Assembly (NCBI RefSeq): GCF_000711955.1 | Contig: NZ_JONR01000059.1 | Span: forward strand, 1-20,872 | DNA from: Nevskia soli DSM 19509 | Lineage (GTDB): Bacteria > Pseudomonadota > Gammaproteobacteria > Nevskiales > Nevskiaceae | Direction of reading: 5' to 3' | DNA: 20,872 nucleotides | Shown here: positions 7,413 to 14,290 of the stretch, piece after piece | How the letters are laid out: every line of letters starts with the position of its first letter | Numbering within the stretch: position 1 is the stretch's first letter | The notes under the pieces: model-generated | The model's input: the letters and a program-made list of their open reading frames with translations, nothing else | What the model was told of the DNA's origin: nothing | Database searches by the model: none | Translations under genes and position numbers: made by a program

Positions 7413-7437
7413 GTTTGATCAGGCCGAAGGCGTAGGC

Positions 7438-7646
7438 GTAGCCCGGATGGAGTGAAACGGAATCCGGAAGCTTCAGCACGCGCTTCACGCAGCAGGCGTA
7501 AGGTGCGCACCGCGCACGCGGATGTGCCGACGTTTCAAGGTGTAAGGCGTGCGCAGTGCGCACCCTGCCACCGGGGGCTCGGGATATTCGTATCGAGCAC
7601 TTCACCTCGCACGGCCCCGGATTTCACTTCGTTTCATCCGGGCTAC
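7438..7646. repeat. Nested inverted-repeat (BIME-like) intergenic element
   Basis: Outer arms at 7438-7467 (GTAGCCCGGATGGAGTG...) and 7617-7646 (ending CATCCGGGCTAC) are imperfect inverted copies of a GTAGCCCGGAT...ATCCGG unit. Inner arms at 7502-7519 and 7547-7564 form an 18-bp inverted repeat with one mismatch (GGTGCGCACCGCGCACGC). The GTAGCCCGGAT unit resembles palindromic intergenic repeats common in gammaproteobacteria. The element fills most of the gap between the MAPEG gene and the convergent DUF2384 gene, so it may protect both 3' ends. Confidence 0.7.
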
Positions 7647-7668
7647 GAGGTGCGGCGCGTGCGCCTTG

Positions 7669-7989
7669 TCAACGCCGACGCCGCATCCTCAATGCCGGCG
7701 CGGCGCTTTTGCGCTGGGGCGGCGCGGCCCTGGGGCGGAGGCGTTCCAGTTCGGCGATGACTTCGTTGTAGCCTTCCAGCGATTCCACGGCTTTCATCGG
7801 CAGGACGCGGGCGTTGGCGACGCGTGGGGTGTAGGTGTACATCCAGGCGCCGGCCTGGCGGCGGTTGCCGAAGACGGACTCGGCAAGCGCTTCGGCCTTG
7901 AGGATGCGGGCGCGTTGTTCGGGGGTTTTGCCGGCTAGGCCGTAGATGGAGCCTGCGGAACCGAAGCCGGAGTCGTTGCTTGCTGCCAT
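7669..7989 (-). CDS. Small MbcA/ParS/Xre-type (DUF2384-like) protein behind an SOS box
   Basis: The protein has 106 residues. The core at about residues 30-85 (EALAESVFGNRRQAGAWMYT, PRVANARVLPM, ESLEGYNEVIAELERL) resembles the toxin-binding domain of the MbcA/ParS/Xre antitoxins: a helix with VFG, then an A-x-x-W helix, a P-hinge and a final VxxxLxRL helix. The family partner would be a RES-domain toxin, but none is adjacent; the downstream side is the nested inverted repeat. The N-terminus (MAASNDSGFGSAGSIYGLAG) is short and lacks a helix-turn-helix, and the C-terminus is a basic tail ending RMRRRR. The start at 7989 lies 28 bases from a LexA-like box (8018-8037), and the gene follows SRAP in the same direction. 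Function is inferred from fold resemblance only. Confidence 0.7.
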   Translation of the reverse strand: MAASNDSGFGSAGSIYGLAGKTPEQRARILKAEALAESVFGNRRQAGAWMYTYTPRVANARVLPMKAVESLEGYNEVIAELERLRPRAAPPQRKSAAPALRMRRRR

Positions 7990-8017
7990 GGCGCATCTCG
8001 GCAGGGGGATGGACGAA

Positions 8018-8037
8018 TACTGTACATATAGACAGTA
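8018..8037 (-). promoter_or_regulatory. LexA (SOS) box
   Basis: TACTGTACATATAGACAGTA differs at two positions from the E. coli-type consensus TACTGTATATATATACAGTA and has the exact CTGT-N8-ACAG core. The inverted repeat extends to 22 bp (8017-8038). It lies between the SRAP stop and the ATG of the DUF2384-like gene. On the minus strand TTGATA could serve as a -35 with TATTCG 16 bases on as a poor -10, so LexA would cover the promoter. Confidence 0.78.
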
Positions 8038-8059
8038 TCAACGGCAAGCCCGTTCGTCG

Positions 8060-8764
8060 CTATCCGGGCAGGTCGGGGACACCGTCGAGCAGGCCGGGAT
8101 CGTCGTTGCGGGCGGAGTTGAGCCTGCGGCTGACGCGGCGGGTGTTGAATTCGGCCAGGGTGTTGGCCTTGAGCAGCTCGGCGACTTTCTGCGCGTCGCG
8201 CAGGGCGGGATCGAGCCAGTGCAGCCAGGCGCCGGGCGCCAGCACGACGGGCATGCGCTCGTGGATGTGGACCACCGAGGGTGCGGCGGCGGTGGTGAGG
8301 ATGGCGTAGCTCAGCAGCTCCTCGCCATCGGGCGCGGTCCAGCGGGACCAGAGGCCGGCGAACATGAAGCCGTCCTTGCCGTCGCCCCGGGTGATGGCGT
8401 GCGGCACCTTGAGGCCCTGCTCCTGGCGCCACTCGTACCAGTGGGTAGCGGGGATGAGGCAGCGCTGGAATTTCCAGGCGTCGCGCCACATGGGTTTGCC
8501 GGCGGCGTCTTCGGAGCGGGCGTTGATGGTGCTGCTGGGCGGGGCGGCATTCTTCCACCAGTGCGGGACGAGGCCCCAGCGTGCTTCGATGACGCCTGGC
8601 GCGTTGAGCGTGCGGTCGTGGATGACGATGGGCACGGTGGCGCTGGGGGCGATGTTGTAGCGGGCCTTCTGCGCGATGAGCACGTCGGCCACGGCATCGC
8701 CGAGGATCGCCCGGATGGGCGCCCAGGCGACAGAGGACGGGACGAGGGCGAAGCGGCCGCACAT
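8060..8764 (-). CDS. SRAP (SOS response-associated peptidase) domain protein, YedK/HMCES family
   Basis: The protein has 234 residues, the family norm. It begins Met-Cys-Gly-Arg, and Cys2 becomes the N-terminal nucleophile after Met removal. Relatives (E. coli YedK, human HMCES) use it to form a thiazolidine crosslink to abasic sites in single-stranded DNA. The other active-site residues are visible: N81 in NARSE, E111 in HWYEWR and H168 in HERMPVV. The DNA-binding surface residues MCGRF, RWGLVPHW and NARSE are conserved. Start at 8764 is fixed by the need for Cys2, despite no clear ribosome binding site. It is followed after 70 bases by the DUF2384-like gene with a LexA box between them. No LexA box was seen upstream of SRAP itself. 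Confidence 0.95.
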   Translation of the reverse strand: MCGRFALVPSSVAWAPIRAILGDAVADVLIAQKARYNIAPSATVPIVIHDRTLNAPGVIEARWGLVPHWWKNAAPPSSTINARSEDAAGKPMWRDAWKFQRCLIPATHWYEWRQEQGLKVPHAITRGDGKDGFMFAGLWSRWTAPDGEELLSYAILTTAAAPSVVHIHERMPVVLAPGAWLHWLDPALRDAQKVAELLKANTLAEFNTRRVSRRLNSARNDDPGLLDGVPDLPG

Positions 8765-8871
8765 GGCTGGAAGGATAACGTGATTGATGCGGCGAGGTGG
8801 TTATGCAGGGGACTGCAAATCCCCGCATGGGAATCACCGCGTTGACGCGCCCGGCCACCACGTCGGCCCGC

Positions 8872-8895
8872 AAAAAAAGGCCCCTTGCGGGGGCC
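8872..8895 (-). terminator. Minus-strand Rho-independent terminator without an obvious gene
   Basis: On the minus strand GGCCCC / GGGGCC form a stem with a CGCAA loop, followed directly by seven T (8878 to 8872). No convincing ORF ends just before it on that strand, so it may terminate a small RNA or an untranslated leader. It also lies about 110 bases upstream of the SRAP start. Confidence 0.75.
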
Positions 8896-9000
8896 AGTAC
8901 AGCATCGTTCATTGCACCCAGAAGATGATCCGGATGTTTCGCGAGGCCACCGCAGTTCTTTCGCGGAACTGTGCCGGCGTTGAAGCGTGCGGGCATTATC
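8890..9000 (-). ncRNA. Candidate small RNA ending at the 8872-8895 terminator
   Basis: The stretch to the right of the terminator has no ORF of coding character. GATAAT on the minus strand (near 8994-8999) resembles a -10 hexamer, but the matching -35 is poor. The case rests on the good terminator with no gene in front. The 5' end is a guess. Confidence 0.3.
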
Positions 9001-9059
9001 GGATTTATCTTCCGCGTTCCGCAGCTGTACCTTGGGACTAGTACGAAAGGCCGAGAGGC

Positions 9060-9208
9060 GTAGGTCGGGTTGAGTGCGACGAGACCGGGCGGGCGGCACC
9101 GGAACGATGCCGGGATTCGCTTTGCTCATCCCAGCCTACGGGGGGCTCGCGGCGGCGTGATGTGCAGTGTCGGATCCGCTGCGCTTGATCCGACCTGCAA
9201 GGGCTACG
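9060..9208. repeat. Degenerate palindromic intergenic repeats (GTAGGTCGG type)
   Basis: GTAGGTCGGGTTGAGTGCGA at 9060-9079 faces an inverted relative at 9110-9139 that ends CATCCCAGCCTAC. A third inverted relative occupies about 9168-9208 (TCGGATCCGCTGCGCTTGAT, ending GGGCTAC). These are decayed copies of the widespread GTAGGTCGGGT/GTAGGTCGGAT palindromic repeat type. They fill most of the gap up to the second MITE-like element. No gene was seen in 8896-9234. Confidence 0.6.
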
Positions 9209-9234
9209 GATGATGGATGCCGCGTGCGTGCGCC

Positions 9235-9505
9235 TAAGAGCCTGTAACAGAATGAATCGCACCTGCGTTGCAGTCCAAAATCGCGTCAGGCAAGGCGGAG
9301 GCCCCAGCCATGGTGATTCCATGGCTGGGGCTGACAACGCAGTCTGGCGCGATTTTGGGCGCAACCCTTCGGGACGGGGCCATTTTTGCGCAGTGCTGCG
9401 CCGGCCAGAGCGCACCATGGAGTCACCATGCCGCACTCTGTCCGACTTGCACTGCGCAAAAATGACCGCCGTCGCAGGCGCGATTCATTCTGTTACAGGC
9501 TCTTA
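9235..9505. mobile_element. Non-autonomous palindromic element (MITE-like), copy 2
   Basis: This is the second 271-bp copy, differing from copy 1 at about twelve positions and with the same 26-bp terminal inverted repeats. The apex stem of the first hairpin reads GCCCCAGCCATGG instead of GGCTGAGCCATGG, and its partner arm carries the three matching complementary changes, so pairing is preserved. The last three bases (TTA, 9503-9505) supply the TAA stop codon of the adjoining minus-strand gene. The element is in the same orientation as copy 1. Confidence 0.9.
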
Positions 9506-9838
9506 AGGCGTGCAGGTGAACAGCAGCTCTTCGGAGACGAATACGGTACCGGCGGGGTACGCTTTTCCGGTGGACTGGTCGATCAGGGTCACGGCGAGTT
9601 GCGCGATCTGGCGGCCGGTGTCTTCGGCTTCGACTTCTTCGGGGCGGACGGGGTTGCGCAGCAGTTCGGCGTGGCGCCGGAACAGGCCGCGCACCTGCTC
9701 GAACGCCGGCGCGGGGACGAGGCGGCCGGAGAGGCATTCCTCGTGCGGCCATTCCAGATGCACGCTGCCCCACTCGCGGCCCTGGGCATCGCGCACGCGG
9801 TAATGGCCGTCCAGGCGGGGCAGCGGCTCAGCAGTCAT
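9503..9838 (-). CDS. Hypothetical protein, 111 residues
   Basis: The frame is open back to 10324, but coding character begins at the ATG at 9838 (MTAEPLPRLDGHYRVRDAQG). The upstream part is Cys/His-rich shadow translation with no recognisable domain. The protein is small, mixed alpha/beta and soluble-looking, with segments GREWGSVHLEW, FEQVRGLFRRHAELLR and GRQIAQLAVTLID, ending VSEELLFTCTP. No signal peptide or transmembrane segment is present and I do not recognise the family. Its stop codon TAA lies inside the terminal bases of the palindromic element at 9235-9505, so the element sits exactly on the 3' end of the gene. The ribosome binding site is weak (GGCAGC). Confidence 0.65.
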   Translation of the reverse strand: MTAEPLPRLDGHYRVRDAQGREWGSVHLEWPHEECLSGRLVPAPAFEQVRGLFRRHAELLRNPVRPEEVEAEDTGRQIAQLAVTLIDQSTGKAYPAGTVFVSEELLFTCTP

Positions 9839-10338
9839 GATGCTGCCGATGGATTTGCAGTGCTTCCCCCGCCATCTTTGTCCTTTTTCATTTTCACACC
9901 GGAATGCGCCGGCGCATCCCCGCCTGCCGCATCGGCAACTCCACGTTCGGAGGCCGCTTGCCGTTGCCGACGACACGGTCACGGCGGATGCGGTGGCGGG
10001 GTGCAATAGGTTAGCGCAATCCATCGTCGTTGTGATGTGCCTCAACCCTGCATGATGACAACGTGGCAAATGAGATTCCTGGTTTATGGCCGTGCCTGTG
10101 ACCACGCTTGCGGAAATGCTGATTACAGTGGCGTGACATAAGCCCCCGGCACCGTCGGGGCTGTGCATGCGGACAGCCGCGCGGCTTCGCGCTAGGCTAG
10201 CGCGGGGATTGCCGATGGACCGCAAGCAAGGCGCTCGGCTGCCCTCGCCCGCTGTCGCGTGCGGCGATCCGCGAACGTTTAACCCATCGGCATGGCAGCG
10301 GCTCAACCTGGCTGCCCAACTCAAGTGGAGAACCCTGC
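9839..10338. other. 500-base intergenic region
   Basis: No ORF of coding character was found. It separates the hypothetical gene at 9838 from the divergent membrane protein gene at 10339, so both promoters should be here. Two structures are visible: AGCCCC / GGGGCT arms at 10141-10162 and a near-perfect palindrome at 10188-10204. The part 10000-10140 is richer in A+T, as expected for promoter DNA, but no clear -35/-10 pair could be assigned. Confidence 0.5.
10188..10204. promoter_or_regulatory. 17-bp palindrome upstream of the 10339 gene
   Basis: CGCGCTAG-G-CTAGCGCG has two perfect 8-base arms around a single central G. Its symmetry suits a dimeric regulator site, and CTAG is a rare tetramer in many enteric and related genomes. 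It lies 135 bases before the start at 10339. No regulator gene is adjacent. Confidence 0.35.
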
Positions 10339-11466
10339 ATGATCGTGTTTCTGGCAGCCAGCGGCTTCGCGGTTCTTGCGGCGGCGGCGGATGTGCCCGC
10401 GCGGACCGACGCGGGAAGCGCCGCGCCCACCCCCTCGAGCGCGCCCGCCAGGGCAGCCGGTACCGGCCGGGACGTTCTGGCCGAACTGCCCGGCGAACAG
10501 GATAAGGACCGGTCCACCACGGACAAGGCGGCGCAGGAGCGCGTGTACAAGGCGGAGGAGCTGGCCATCGGCGCCGCGAAGGAGTCGATCGAGGCTTCGC
10601 GCCAGGCGGTATCCGACATCAAGGAGGAGGTGGAGCAGCAGGACCATTTCCTCGCTTATGGCGGCGGCGCACTGGCGCTGCTGTTCTCGGTGCTGGGCTT
10701 CACCACCTGGCGCGACGCGCGCAAGGCGATCGGCGAGAGCAACGAGGAACTGAAGCTGATCCGCGACCAGAACCAGGAGCTGCGCACGCAGCGCGGCAAG
10801 CTGCTCAAGTCGTTCAGCAAGGAGCTGATGGCGCAGACCGACCTGATGCTGGCCTACGCGGCGAAGATCACGGAGTTCTCCGACCTGCGGCGCAAGGTGG
10901 AGCAGGCGGTGCATGCGCTGGCGCAGGCGCGGCATGCGGGCGCGACGCCGGAGCAGGCCGCGGGGCTGAAGGCGGTGGTGGCCAAGGCGGTCGACGCGGC
11001 ATGGGGCCGGCTGGAAGAGGCGCAGACGCTGGTGCAGGGCATCGACGGCATTTCCGCCGACGCGCGCTCGCCGGAGACGCCCGCCGCCCGCGCCTTCAGC
11101 TACATCATGGCGGAGCGCGCCTACCTGCTCTACTACCAGGAGCGCTATGTCGACGCGCTGCAGTCCGCACTCCGCTCGGCGCAGATCAATCCGGCGGCGC
11201 GTTACGACCGCTGGTTCAACGTGGCGAGCATCCAGGGCAAGCTCAACGAGCTGTATCCGCGCGATCTCTCACACCGCGAGGGCGCGGTGAAGGCGATCCG
11301 CGAGGCGCTGGCCATCGCGCAGGCGCACGACAGCGACAAGCGGGGGGAACTGCAGGAGGTGATGGAGTCTTTCAACCGGGAAATGCAGCCGGGCGGCGAT
11401 CTGTATTCGCTGCGCGACCTGGTCCAGCAGGAACTGGCCCCTTATCAGGGGAAAGCCAATCCGTAG
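10339..11466 (+). CDS. Membrane-anchored coiled-coil protein with a TPR-like C-terminal half
   Basis: The protein has 375 residues. GGAG at 10327-10330 supports the ATG. A short hydrophobic N-terminus (MIVFLAASGFAVLAAAADVP) looks like a signal peptide. An Ala/Pro-rich segment (25-45) is followed by charged helices (about 55-105). One transmembrane helix is at about 108-124 (LAYGGGALALLFSVLGFTTW), then a long helical coiled coil (RDARKAIGESNEELKLIRDQ, about 126-165). The C-terminal half is alpha-helical with TPR-like repeats (AFSYIMAERAYLLYYQERYV, ALQSALRSAQINPAAR, GAVKAIREALAIAQAH). The architecture suggests an inner-membrane scaffold with a cytoplasmic helical domain. I do not recognise a named family. 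No operon partner is evident. Confidence 0.8.
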   Translation: MIVFLAASGFAVLAAAADVPARTDAGSAAPTPSSAPARAAGTGRDVLAELPGEQDKDRSTTDKAAQERVYKAEELAIGAAKESIEASRQAVSDIKEEVEQQDHFLAYGGGALALLFSVLGFTTWRDARKAIGESNEELKLIRDQNQELRTQRGKLLKSFSKELMAQTDLMLAYAAKITEFSDLRRKVEQAVHALAQARHAGATPEQAAGLKAVVAKAVDAAWGRLEEAQTLVQGIDGISADARSPETPAARAFSYIMAERAYLLYYQERYVDALQSALRSAQINPAARYDRWFNVASIQGKLNELYPRDLSHREGAVKAIREALAIAQAHDSDKRGELQEVMESFNREMQPGGDLYSLRDLVQQELAPYQGKANP

Positions 11467-11675
11467 ATCCCGCGGAGGGATCAGCTGACCGGCGGCTTGA
11501 TGCTGACGGGAGGTTTGATCATGGAAAGAGTGTAAGGCCTGGGTGACGGGTTTCCAAGAACCGCGGGGCGGCTGCGCCGGGGGCGTTTTCGCACGCCGGC
11601 ACTATAGCAGGAAACGCTTGTTTTTCAACGGATTGAGGCAAGCCGCAGCGCCGTCCCCGAAGCGCCGCGGGCGCC

Positions 11676-12233
11676 CTACTGGAAAGCGGAGCCGCGCACC
11701 GAGATCTCCACCCCGTCCCCCGCCAGCCAGAAGCCGTGCGGCAGGCCGAAGTCGGAGCGGCGGATGTTGGCGTAGGCGGCGAAGGCGCAGGCCTGGCCGG
11801 GGTCGGCGGGACCGTCCGGGCAGTCGAGCTGGCGCACGCTGAGGGTGACCGGGCGGGTGACGCCGTGCAGGGTCAGCTCGCCCTCGGCCACGGCGCCGCC
11901 TTCATCGCCGAAGGCGATATGGGTGGAGCGGTAGATCATCTCGGGGAAGCGCTGCGTATCCAGCCAGTCCTGCGAGCGCAGCAGGGTGTCCCACATCGGC
12001 TCCAGGCCGGTGATGGAGTTGGTGCGCACGGTGACGTCGATGCGGCTGTCCGGCCCGCTGCGGTCGACCACGAAGGCGCCCGCCAGCTCGCGGAAGTGCG
12101 CGCCGATCCAGGGGATGCCGAAGCGCCGCACGTCGAACGACACCCGCGTGTGCTCCGGGTCCAGGCGATAGGCATCCGCCGCCTGCGCGCTCAGCGCCAG
12201 CAACGACAGCCCCAGCCACCATCCACGATTCAT
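11676..12233 (-). CDS. YceI family periplasmic protein
   Basis: The protein has 185 residues. The ATG at 12233 is preceded by GGAGG about seven bases upstream; an in-frame extension to 12428 has no coding character. The signal peptide is MNRGWWLGLSLLALSAQA-A. The mature protein opens with the family signature AYRLDPEHTRVSFDVRRFGI and continues with GAFVVDRSGPDSRIDVTVRT, FPEMIYRSTHIAF, GELTLHGVTRPVTLSV and RSDFGL. These fit the lipocalin-like YceI barrel, known to bind polyisoprenoid or similar lipids in the periplasm. Two Cys (in LDCPDG and GQACAF) may form a disulfide. In relatives the gene often accompanies a cytochrome b561; none is seen here. It appears monocistronic. Confidence 0.93.
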   Translation of the reverse strand: MNRGWWLGLSLLALSAQAADAYRLDPEHTRVSFDVRRFGIPWIGAHFRELAGAFVVDRSGPDSRIDVTVRTNSITGLEPMWDTLLRSQDWLDTQRFPEMIYRSTHIAFGDEGGAVAEGELTLHGVTRPVTLSVRQLDCPDGPADPGQACAFAAYANIRRSDFGLPHGFWLAGDGVEISVRGSAFQ

Positions 12234-12261
12234 ACACCCGCCTCCAGCGTCATGCCCCAAC

Positions 12262-12290
12262 CTTATACCGATCCAGTAAAGCGCACTGTT
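12262..12290 (-). promoter_or_regulatory. Candidate promoter for the YceI gene
   Basis: On the minus strand TATAAG (12267 to 12262) lies about 28 bases before the ATG at 12233 and fits a -10 hexamer. The -35 is weak: GTAACA is the best match but at 19 bases' spacing. Confidence 0.35.
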
Positions 12291-12660
12291 ACGCCGGTGA
12301 GTTCGTCCAGGCGGGTGAAAGGTTGTGTTTGCCTGCCGGGCGTATCGACCGTCAGGTCGGCGCGCCGCACACCCGATGCAGGCCGGATCCGGGAAACGGA
12401 CAGGCGTCCTTCGGCCCGTGCCGGGCACTTCGGGCGGCGGCCGTGGTCTCAGTTACCCCGGCGCCGCAGGCGTATGATTCGGGGGCAGTATCGTTTTCAT
12501 AGACAACACAGGCCATCGGATGGCTGGGCTCCTGGAACACCGGCTGGACAGGCCGGATTCCGGTTGCGGCTGTCCGGCAATGTCCCATGCGAAGACACCG
12601 GCATTACAAGCCGCTGCTGAACCGCCACAGGCAGTCGACAATCATCACCGGAGAGACAAT
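12268..12660. other. Divergent intergenic region between the YceI and exported-protein genes
   Basis: The gap 12234-12660 contains no ORF I can support in either strand; the open frames there are low-complexity Arg/Gly/Pro shadows. It should hold the promoter of the gene at 12661 and the leader of the YceI gene. GGAGAG at about 12650 is the ribosome binding site of the former. Confidence 0.5.
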
Positions 12661-13146
12661 ATGCGCAACTCGATCAAAAAGCTGGGCGCCGTAATCACGC
12701 TGCTCGCCGCGCCGCTGGCGCTGAGCATTCCCCTCGCCGCGCAGGCGGATGACCTCAGCTGCAAGATGACCTTCGCCACCAAGGGCTGGTCGGTGCTGTA
12801 CAAGACCGCCCAGGGCCACGGCCATGTGACTTGCAGCAACGGGCAGACGGCGGAGGTCTACATCAAGACCACCGGCGGCGGCCTGGTGGTGGGCAAGTCG
12901 AGCATCGACGATGGCCACGGCGACTTCAGCGGCGTGAAGGACATCAGCAATATCTACGGCAGCTATGCCGCCGCCGAGGGTGAAGCGGGCGCGGTGAAGT
13001 CCGCCGCCGGCACCGTGGTCTCCAAGGGCGAGATCAACTTGGCGCTGAGCGGCACCGGCCGCGGCTGGGACCTGGGCATCTCCTTCAGCAAGTTCACCAT
13101 CAGCCCGGTGGTGCATCACACCAAGGCCGCGCCGGCTGCGCAGTAA
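12661..13146 (+). CDS. Exported protein of unknown function, glycine-rich
   Basis: The protein has 161 residues. GGAGAG about seven bases upstream fixes the ATG at 12661; the longer frame to 12520 is not supported. A clear signal peptide (MRNSIKKLGAVITLLAAPLA, then LSIPLAAQA-DD) predicts a periplasmic product. Two Cys (in LSCKMTF and VTCSNG) could form a disulfide. The mature part alternates glycine-rich turns and strand-like segments (KTTGGGLVVGKSSIDD, IYGSYAAAEGEAGAV, GTGRGWDLGISFSKFTISPV), suggesting a small beta-barrel or beta-sandwich. I do not recognise the family with confidence. It is followed by a strong terminator at 13226-13257. Confidence 0.8.
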   Translation: MRNSIKKLGAVITLLAAPLALSIPLAAQADDLSCKMTFATKGWSVLYKTAQGHGHVTCSNGQTAEVYIKTTGGGLVVGKSSIDDGHGDFSGVKDISNIYGSYAAAEGEAGAVKSAAGTVVSKGEINLALSGTGRGWDLGISFSKFTISPVVHHTKAAPAAQ

Positions 13147-13225
13147 TTCGGCGCAGCGGCAACCGGCCGGCGCAGCGCGCGCTTGCCGGAGCGCGGCCGG
13201 TCCGACGGGACGGGCTGCGTGAAAC

Positions 13226-13257
13226 AAGGGCGCCTGCCCATCGCAGGCGCCCTTTCC
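13226..13257 (+). terminator. Rho-independent terminator
   Basis: A perfect 12-bp stem (AAGGGCGCCTGC / GCAGGCGCCCTT) around CCATC is followed by a short T-rich stretch. It lies 79 bases after the exported-protein stop and just before the 3' end of the convergent SDR remnant. Confidence 0.88.
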
Positions 13258-13318
13258 GCTTTTTGCCGCTTCCGGTACCGACACCGGTGCCCGCTTCGAC
13301 TTCCCAGCCGCTGCCCGC

Positions 13319-13825
13319 TTACGCGGCGGCCAGCTTCTTCAGGTAACGCTGGGCCGGCCGTGCGCGCGACAGTTGCGGCATGAGCACCTGGCGGGCGCCC
13401 TCGTAGGCGGCCCAGTCGGCGGCGTTCGGCAGGGCCGGGATGGTGACCAGCTCGCCCTGATCCAGGCCGGCGAGCGCGGCGTCGACCATATCGGCGGCGG
13501 ACATCACGATCTTGGTGGGCAGGTGCTCGACCGGCGTGCCGGCGATGCCCCAGAACTCGGTGGCGGTGGCGCCGGGCAGCACGGCCTGGACGCGCACGCC
13601 CTTGGCCGCCAGCTCGTGGTGCAGGGACTGGCTGAAGGCCAGCACGAAGGCCTCGCTGCCGCCGTAGACGCCGTTGAGGATTTCCGGGCCGATGGCGACG
13701 ATGGACGAGATGTTGATGATGGTGCCGGCGCCGCGGGCGACGAAGTCCGCACGGCGGCATAGGTCAGCCGCGTGAGGGCATTGACGTTGAGGTTGATCAT
13801 CGCCTCCATCTTGTCCACGTCCGAA
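13319..13825 (-). pseudogene. Decayed short-chain dehydrogenase/reductase (SDR), 5' truncated and frameshifted
   Basis: The C-terminal two thirds of an SDR can be read on the minus strand. Frame one gives VDKMEAMINLNVNALTRLTY (about 13820-13755). The next part, DFVARGAGTIINISSIVAIG onward to the C-terminus, is in another frame, so one base is missing near 13750. The N-terminal third with the Gly-rich NAD(P)-binding motif is absent; in-frame stops occur just before VSDVDKM. The active-site motif reads Y-G-G-S-E instead of Y-x-x-x-K, so the catalytic Lys is also lost, while the Ser of INISS remains. The 5' break lies close to the terminator of the His-rich gene. The SDR substrate cannot be inferred. 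A sequencing error could explain the frameshift, but not the missing N-terminus or the Lys change. Confidence 0.85.
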
Positions 13826-13860
13826 ACAGTATCTACGAAAATCCACGAAATGCGGCCCTC

Positions 13861-13900
13861 AAACGAAAAAGCGGGCCAAGCTCGCTCGGAGCCGGCCCGC
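13861..13900 (-). terminator. Rho-independent terminator of the His-rich peptide gene
   Basis: On the minus strand GCGGGCC and GGCCCGC arms, with inner GCTC/GAGC pairing, form a long stem followed by TTTTT (13870 to 13866). It begins 20 bases after the stop at 13921. Confidence 0.85.
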
Positions 13901-13920
13901 CTTCCCTACCAACTACGGGC

Positions 13921-14127
13921 TTAGCGATGCGGCCCGTGGTGGCGGTGGTGATGATGATGATGATGACGGTGGCGATGATGCACCGCCTTCACGAAATGGC
14001 TGTCGTGGTGGCCCTGCATCTGGCGCACCTCGTGGCGGGGCTGGTCCGCCAGTGCCGTGCCGGACACCGCGGCCGCCGACAGCAGCAGGCCCGCGAGGGT
14101 GATACTGGAAAGCAGCTTGGTCTTCAT
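13921..14127 (-). CDS. Small exported histidine-rich peptide
   Basis: The product is 68 residues. GGAGG seven to eight bases upstream selects the ATG at 14127 over an in-frame ATG nine codons earlier. A signal peptide (MKTKLLSSITLAGLLLSAAA, then VSGTALA-DQ) is cut near residue 27, leaving about 40 residues with 17 His, including a run of seven His and the HHRHR and HHGPHR clusters. The composition implies binding of Ni, Zn, Cu or Co in the periplasm or outside the cell, as a metal buffer or chaperone; this is inferred from composition, not family. It has its own terminator and no adjacent metal transporter, so the regulation and partner are unknown. Confidence 0.8.
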   Translation of the reverse strand: MKTKLLSSITLAGLLLSAAAVSGTALADQPRHEVRQMQGHHDSHFVKAVHHRHRHHHHHHHRHHGPHR

Positions 14128-14290
14128 GGTGCATCCTCCGCTTGAGCAGGTCATGCTCGGTGCCGCGTTGGTGATGTGGTGACGACTTCCGGATCACATG
14201 CCGGAAGGTGACTGCAGGCTATGGGTTGACGGCTTGCTGCCGGCTGAACAGGTCATGCGGCGCGCGGCGTGCCTCATACCGACATTGCAT

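Noticed and set aside
6611..7435. Open frames running through the MITE-like element copy 1
   Set aside because: They arise from the hairpin arms, have no start signal, and the same element is non-coding in copy 2.
7946..8845. Plus-strand open frame of 299 codons opposite SRAP
   Set aside because: SRAP is certain from MCGR, NARSE and HERMP, and the antisense frame has no recognisable feature.
9839..10324. N-terminal extension of the hypothetical gene at 9503-9838
   Set aside because: The extension is rich in Cys, His and Arg and lacks coding character, and the likely start is the ATG at 9838.
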